Source: a bacterium (GTDB taxonomy: Bacteria; Bacillota; Clostridia; Oscillospirales; Oscillospiraceae). From it: 43,999 nucleotides of DNA. Position numbers and translations under genes: made by a program. This document shows positions 40,311 through 43,999 of the stretch, one piece after another (within the stretch, counting starts at the first letter, position 1; each line of letters begins with the position of its first letter). The DNA lies in NCBI GenBank assembly GCA_004562395.1, contig SFQY01000022.1:1-43999 (forward strand). The letters run 5' to 3'. The notes beneath the pieces were generated by a model, which was given only the letters and a program-made list of their open reading frames with translations, did not search any database and was not told the origin of the DNA.

Positions 40311-41306
40311 ATGGAAGAGACGTTAGGAAAACGCATCGTCGCCCACCGCAAGCGGCTGGGACTGACCCAGGACCGGCTGGCGGAGCTGCTGGGGGTCACA
40401 GCCCAGGCGGTGAGCAAATGGGAAAACGACCAGTCCTGTCCCGATATCACCATGCTGCCAAAGCTGGCACAGACCTTCGGTGTTTCCGTGGACGAGCTGC
40501 TGGGAATGGAGCGCAAGCCCCTTCCGGCGCAGGTCTCCAGCCAGCCGGAGGGTTCCGATGACCCACAGGTTCAGGAGGGCGCCTGGGAGCTTCAGTGGGA
40601 CGGAAGCCGAAAAACCAGCGCAGGGTTCGCGCTGTGGGTCCTGCTGCTGGGCGGTCTGCTGCTGCTGGCCAATCTGCAGGAACGATATGTATTCTGGGAT
40701 CTGATCTGGATGACCGGACTGCTGGTCTTCGGACTGTTTGGTCTTTACCCCAAGTTTTCCTTTTTCCGCCTGGGCTGCGCCCTGTTCGGCGGATGCTTCC
40801 TGCTGAATCTTTTTGAGCTGCTTCCTTTTCACCTGGGTAAGCAGCTTCTGCTGCCGGTTTTCCTGCTGCTGTTCGGTCTGAGCCTGCTGGTAGACGCCCT
40901 GCGCAAGCCGAAGAAAGGCGGCTTCCATGTGAAGCGCAGCGGCAAGGTCCCGGGAGTCCCTCTTGTCTATCATGACGAGCAGTTTTCCTGCGAAACCTCC
41001 TTTGGGGAAAACAGCTGTCTGATCCAGATGCCCCGGATGTCCGGCGGAAGCGCGAAGGTCAGCTTCGGAGAGCTGACGGTGGATCTGCGGGGCTGCGAAA
41101 CCATTGCAAACGGCTCAGTTCTGTCTCTGGACTGCTCCTTCGGCGAGCTGACACTTCTGGTTCCCAGGCACTGCCGGGTGGAACCCGCCTCCGAAACCGC
41201 CTTCGCCTCCGTGGATGTGGAAGGCTCCCCGGCTTCCGATGCGGATATCACCCTCTGTCTGCGGTGCCATGTGAGCTTCGGACAGATCACCCTTCGCTAT
41301 GTATAA
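40311..41306 (+). CDS. HTH-XRE regulator fused to 4-TM and LiaF-like domain
   Basis: A 331-residue fusion. Residues 5-65 are an XRE-type helix-turn-helix (RIVAHRKRLGLTQDRLAELL then GVTAQAVSKWE). Residues 70-100 are a linker, and four hydrophobic helices follow (about 104-121, 127-145, 152-171, 176-196). Residues 205-331 are a beta-rich domain with repeated FGE motifs (AKVSFGELTVDL, CSFGELTLLVPRHC), as in the LiaF/YvqF C-terminal domain. LiaF proteins sense envelope stress with LiaRS. Here the DNA-binding part is in the same chain, suggesting a membrane-bound one-component regulator. GGAGG is eight bases before the ATG. It diverges from the luxS operon. Confidence 0.85.
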   Translation: MEETLGKRIVAHRKRLGLTQDRLAELLGVTAQAVSKWENDQSCPDITMLPKLAQTFGVSVDELLGMERKPLPAQVSSQPEGSDDPQVQEGAWELQWDGSRKTSAGFALWVLLLGGLLLLANLQERYVFWDLIWMTGLLVFGLFGLYPKFSFFRLGCALFGGCFLLNLFELLPFHLGKQLLLPVFLLLFGLSLLVDALRKPKKGGFHVKRSGKVPGVPLVYHDEQFSCETSFGENSCLIQMPRMSGGSAKVSFGELTVDLRGCETIANGSVLSLDCSFGELTLLVPRHCRVEPASETAFASVDVEGSPASDADITLCLRCHVSFGQITLRYV

Positions 41307-41376
41307 GCTGTCACGGCCGGCAGGATCCGTCTCCCAACCGTCGGATTCTGCCGGCCGACAGCTTTCGCTTTTTTTC
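41305..41376 (+). terminator. terminator of the HTH-LiaF-like gene
   Basis: A long stem: AAGCTGTC pairs with GACAGCTT, and inside it CGGCCGGCAG pairs with CTGCCGGCCG. A run of T follows (41369-41375). It starts inside the stop codon. Confidence 0.88.
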
Positions 41377-41395
41377 GCAATTGTACCAAATGTTC

Positions 41396-41424
41396 TTGCT
41401 TTTTTGAGGAGGGAATGATAGAAT
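41396..41424 (+). promoter_or_regulatory. promoter of the degenerate deacetylase gene
   Basis: -35 TTGCTT (41396-41401) and -10 TAGAAT (41419-41424), spacer 17, ending 34 bases before the start codon. Confidence 0.65.
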
Positions 41425-41458
41425 ATCATTGACTATACCATAAAGGTAGGGATGTACC

Positions 41459-43456
41459 ATGGCTAAGAACGATTACGATCTCGATTTCGACTTTGATAAA
41501 GAGTACGGCTTCGATCCCAAGGCGTTCCTGGGTGACGAACCGTTTGATGACAATATGGATCTTTCCGAATTTTCTGACGAGGAGCTGGGCCTGTCCCCTT
41601 CGGACAGGGAGGAACCCCCCAAGGAGCCGCTGGATCAGGAGGAGGATGACTTTGATCTGGATGATCTGGATATGGACGATTTTCTGAACCTGGGTACCCC
41701 CAGAGGTCCATCCAATCCGGACCCGGAGACCCAGGAGGAGGATATTCCCGAGGACATGGATTGGTCCGATGAGCTGGATTTCCCGGCAGACGAGGACGCT
41801 GAAGAATTTCCCGATGACCCAGAACCTGAGGAGACAGAGATGAACCAGGAAACCGATTATTCCGAAGAAGAGGAGCAAAACGACCAGCCGGTCTTTGAGG
41901 ACGGTCCCGAGGAGGATCCCAACCAGAGGCGTTCTCAGCGCCGTCAAAAGACGGCCAAGGAGCGCAAGCCCCGGGAGCCCAGAAAGCCTGCCGGTCCCAA
42001 CATTTTCACAAAATTCTACGATCTGTACTTCGCCCCCGTGCTGAACAAGGAACTGGTGGAGGAACCCCAGGATCCCAACAATCCCCGGCGGCGGCGCAGA
42101 AAAAGCAAGGCCCAGATTTTCAAGGAGGTCTATCTCCCCCCCATCGTGGTCTGTGTGTGTCTGATCCTGGTGCTGTCCTTCGTCATCGGTGCCTTCTCCA
42201 ATGCCATCGCGGAACGGAAAATTGACCAGAAAAACCAGCAGAGCCAGCTGGACGCTTCCAAGGATGCCCAGGCCGAGGCGGAACAAGCATATCAGCGGAT
42301 CATGAAAGAGGCCGAAGCTCTGGCCGCTTCCTACAACTATGAAGACGCGATCATGATGCTGGATTCCTTCGGCGATATGTCCGGCTATCCGGAAATGCAG
42401 ACCAAACGCGCCGAATACGTCAATGCCCAGAACAGCCTGGTGGAATACCAGGACTTCTCCCAGATCCCCAACCTGAGCTTCCACGCTCTCATCGTGGATA
42501 TGTCCCGGGCGCTGAAGGAAGAGGATGCTTCCCTGAAGGCGAATTATAACAAGAATTTCGTGACCACCGATGAATTTACCAAAATTCTGAACAACCTTTA
42601 TACCAACGGCTATGTTCTGGTGGACTTCAACAGCTTCACCACCATCAACAGCGATGTGGTCTACACCAATCCCATCTATCTGCCCCAGGGCAAAAAGCCC
42701 GTGATGATCACCGAGACCCTCACCAACTACTTTAACTACATGATCGACGGAAACGGCGACAATGAGCCGGACGCCGGCGGCAGAGGCTTTGCCAGCAAGC
42801 TGGTGGTTGACAGCAACGGCGACATCAAGGCCGAGTACGTGGATGCCTCCGGCGCCACCTTGGTGGGCGATTACGATCTGGTTCCCATTCTGGAAAGCTT
42901 CATCAAGGAGCATCCCGACTTCTCTTACCGGGGTGCCCGGGCCATTGTAGCCGCCACCGGCAAGGAGGGTGTCTTCGGCTACCGTATCAACAGCTCCTAT
43001 ATCGCCACCAAGGGCAACACCTATCACGACGAGCAGGTCGCCGGCGCCAAGGCCGTGGCCCAGGCTCTGCGGGATAAGGGCTATACCATTGCCTGCAACT
43101 CCTACAACAACGAGAACTACGCCGATAAGAACGCCAACCAGATCCAGGCGGATCTGCAGAACTGGACCCAGCAGATTACCCCCGTCATCGGAGAAGTGGA
43201 CACCTTCGTCTTCGCCCGTGCCACCGATATCTCCGATTACTCCGGAAACGCCTTTAACGTGATGTACACCACCGGTTTCCGTTACTTCGTGGCCAACGGC
43301 ACCCAGCCCTGGGCGGAGACCACCTCCACCTACGTCCGTCAGAAGCGTCTGATGGTCACAGGCAACTCCATGGCCTACAACCCCAGCTGGTTCAACGGCC
43401 TGTTTGACTGCGCCGCCATTCTGGATGTGAACACCCGCGGCACCGTTCCCAACTAA
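41459..43456 (+). CDS. membrane-anchored, degenerate polysaccharide-deacetylase-like protein
   Basis: A 665-residue bitopic protein. Residues 1-155 are extremely acidic and low in complexity (Asp/Glu-rich). Residues 156-222 are basic, including a five-Arg run. One membrane helix spans about 226-247 and a coiled coil about 250-295. The outside domain (about 338-665) resembles the NodB-like deacetylase family of Clostridia: LSFHALIVDM, DYDLVPILESFIKEHPDFSY and RGARAIVAATGKEGVFGYR. The catalytic Asp-Asp and metal His motifs are not found; the segment PVMITETLTNYF occupies that place. It may bind glycan without cleaving it. Function unknown. Confidence 0.75.
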   Translation: MAKNDYDLDFDFDKEYGFDPKAFLGDEPFDDNMDLSEFSDEELGLSPSDREEPPKEPLDQEEDDFDLDDLDMDDFLNLGTPRGPSNPDPETQEEDIPEDMDWSDELDFPADEDAEEFPDDPEPEETEMNQETDYSEEEEQNDQPVFEDGPEEDPNQRRSQRRQKTAKERKPREPRKPAGPNIFTKFYDLYFAPVLNKELVEEPQDPNNPRRRRRKSKAQIFKEVYLPPIVVCVCLILVLSFVIGAFSNAIAERKIDQKNQQSQLDASKDAQAEAEQAYQRIMKEAEALAASYNYEDAIMMLDSFGDMSGYPEMQTKRAEYVNAQNSLVEYQDFSQIPNLSFHALIVDMSRALKEEDASLKANYNKNFVTTDEFTKILNNLYTNGYVLVDFNSFTTINSDVVYTNPIYLPQGKKPVMITETLTNYFNYMIDGNGDNEPDAGGRGFASKLVVDSNGDIKAEYVDASGATLVGDYDLVPILESFIKEHPDFSYRGARAIVAATGKEGVFGYRINSSYIATKGNTYHDEQVAGAKAVAQALRDKGYTIACNSYNNENYADKNANQIQADLQNWTQQITPVIGEVDTFVFARATDISDYSGNAFNVMYTTGFRYFVANGTQPWAETTSTYVRQKRLMVTGNSMAYNPSWFNGLFDCAAILDVNTRGTVPN

Positions 43457-43467
43457 CCACATTCTCC

Positions 43468-43501
43468 GCGCGCCGGGACAATTCCCGGCGCGTGGCTTTT
43501 T
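43468..43501 (+). terminator. terminator after the deacetylase-like gene
   Basis: The 10-bp stem CGCGCCGGGA/TCCCGGCGCG with loop CAAT is followed by TTTTT. The T-run is directly upstream of the ribosome binding site of the next gene. Confidence 0.88.
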
Positions 43502-43512
43502 GGGAGGATACT

Positions 43513-43725
43513 ATGGAAATCAGACCGGGAAAATACCGGCATTTCAAGGGCAAGTATTACGAGGTCCTGGGTGTCGCCACCCATTCCGAGACCCTGGAGC
43601 CCATGGTGGTTTACCGCCAGCTGTACGGTCAGGGCGGCCTGTGGGTTCGCCCCGCCGGCATGTGGAACGAGATCGTTGACAAAGACGGCTATCACGGACC
43701 CAGGTTCCGGTTCGTGGAAGAATAA
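43513..43725 (+). CDS. DUF1653 family protein
   Basis: A 70-residue protein that covers the DUF1653 domain: GKYRHFKGKYYEVLGVATHS, then EPMVVYRQLYG and LWVRPAGMWNE. The function of this small cytosolic family is not known. The ATG at 43513 has GGGAGG five bases upstream. It starts 12 bases after the T-run of a terminator, so expression probably depends on read-through or on an unseen promoter. Confidence 0.9.
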   Translation: MEIRPGKYRHFKGKYYEVLGVATHSETLEPMVVYRQLYGQGGLWVRPAGMWNEIVDKDGYHGPRFRFVEE

Positions 43726-43751
43726 TTCCGGTTCCAAAGCGTGCAGAAAAG

Positions 43752-43793
43752 CAAAGCATCCTCCCCATTGCCGCAGGGGGAGGATGCTTTTTT
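43752..43793 (+). terminator. terminator after the DUF1653 gene
   Basis: Perfect 14-bp stem AAAGCATCCTCCCC/GGGGAGGATGCTTT (43753-43790) followed by TTT. Confidence 0.92.
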
Positions 43794-43833
43794 CTGTGGT
43801 GAAAGAGGGTCTGGTTTTCATAAAATATGTGCT

Positions 43834-43999
43834 TATCGGCTTTGCTCAGCAAAGTAATAAATTGGAATTTGTAGAGATGCTGAGAAAGACCTTCCCCCTC
43901 GGGGGCAATGTCATCAACTTAAGGAACCAGGGTCCGATTTCCCTGTCATTGCGAACCAGTCCGCAGACTGGTGTGGCAATCCGTTCCCCTTGCAGCGTC
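43834..43999. repeat. partial dispersed repeats at the window edge
   Basis: TATCGGCTTTGCTCAGC...AATAAATTGG (43834 on) matches the ends of the element at 2815-3098. From about 43940 a second repeat type appears, GTCATTGCGAACCAGTCCGC with AGACTGG, followed by TGTGGCAATCCGTTCCCC. It is cut by the window end. I see no gene here. Confidence 0.55.

Overview
The window reads as chromosome of a spore-forming, GC-rich Clostridia of the Oscillospirales type, probably a gut anaerobe. This is inferred from gene content and not from a database search. Supporting signs are spore genes (spmA, spmB, spoVAC), an SpoVD-like PBP with PASTA domains, a MurE with the meso-DAP motif DNPR, rubrerythrin, a 2[4Fe-4S] ferredoxin, an AbrB-type regulator, the hexuronate enzyme UxuA, and several families of short dispersed inverted repeats. 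Coding regions are GC-rich and the intergenic ends are AT-rich.

Layout. (1) 1-1000: an AT-rich flank, then a leftward operon of five CCA-encoding tRNAs (Val, Asp, Phe, Gly, Cys) behind a consensus promoter. (2) 1049-16441: leftward hslO and a methyltransferase, then a compact division and cell wall (dcw) cluster, read leftward from mraZ: mraZ, rsmH, ftsL-like, spoVD/ftsI-like PBP, murE, murF, mraY, ftsW/spoVE, murG, ftsQ/divIB, ftsZ. murD, murB, murC and ftsA are not in the cluster. (3) 16574-21935: a mobile-type repeat, clpC, a ferredoxin, then trmN6-like, a second copy of the repeat, rsmI and abrB, which keeps the order known from Bacillus yabB-yabC-abrB. (4) 22090-26965: spmAB, a DEDDh exonuclease, rubrerythrin, nagB and an ECF S component. 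(5) 27309-29581: D-mannonate oxidoreductase (SDR type) and uxuA, each with its own promoter. (6) 29688-38276: a scarred accessory region. It has an intact spoVAC, a truncated cupin gene, a MATE/old-yellow-enzyme in-frame chimera, an esterase and a DUF1593 protein. It also has kinase and transketolase remnants, a LacI regulator with a divergent operator, and fused remnants of two hydrolases and a second spoVAC. (7) 38363-43999: LURP-one protein, luxS and mtnN in one operon; a divergent HTH-4TM-LiaF-like fusion; a membrane protein with a degenerate polysaccharide-deacetylase domain; DUF1653; and more repeat sequence.

How the parts work together. The dcw genes make lipid II and the septum, and are probably autoregulated through MraZ boxes in the mraZ leader. 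MtnN and LuxS recycle S-adenosylhomocysteine. UxuA and the SDR handle mannonate from glucuronate. The LacI gene and the leftward operon share a divergent control region; the surviving genes in that operon (DUF1593 protein, esterase) suggest plant or host glycan use. The most unusual features are the chain of microhomology-type gene fusions in region 6, the terminator-attenuated leader of the MATE chimera, the IS66-like miniature elements whose core is flipped between copies, and the fusion regulator next to the luxS operon.
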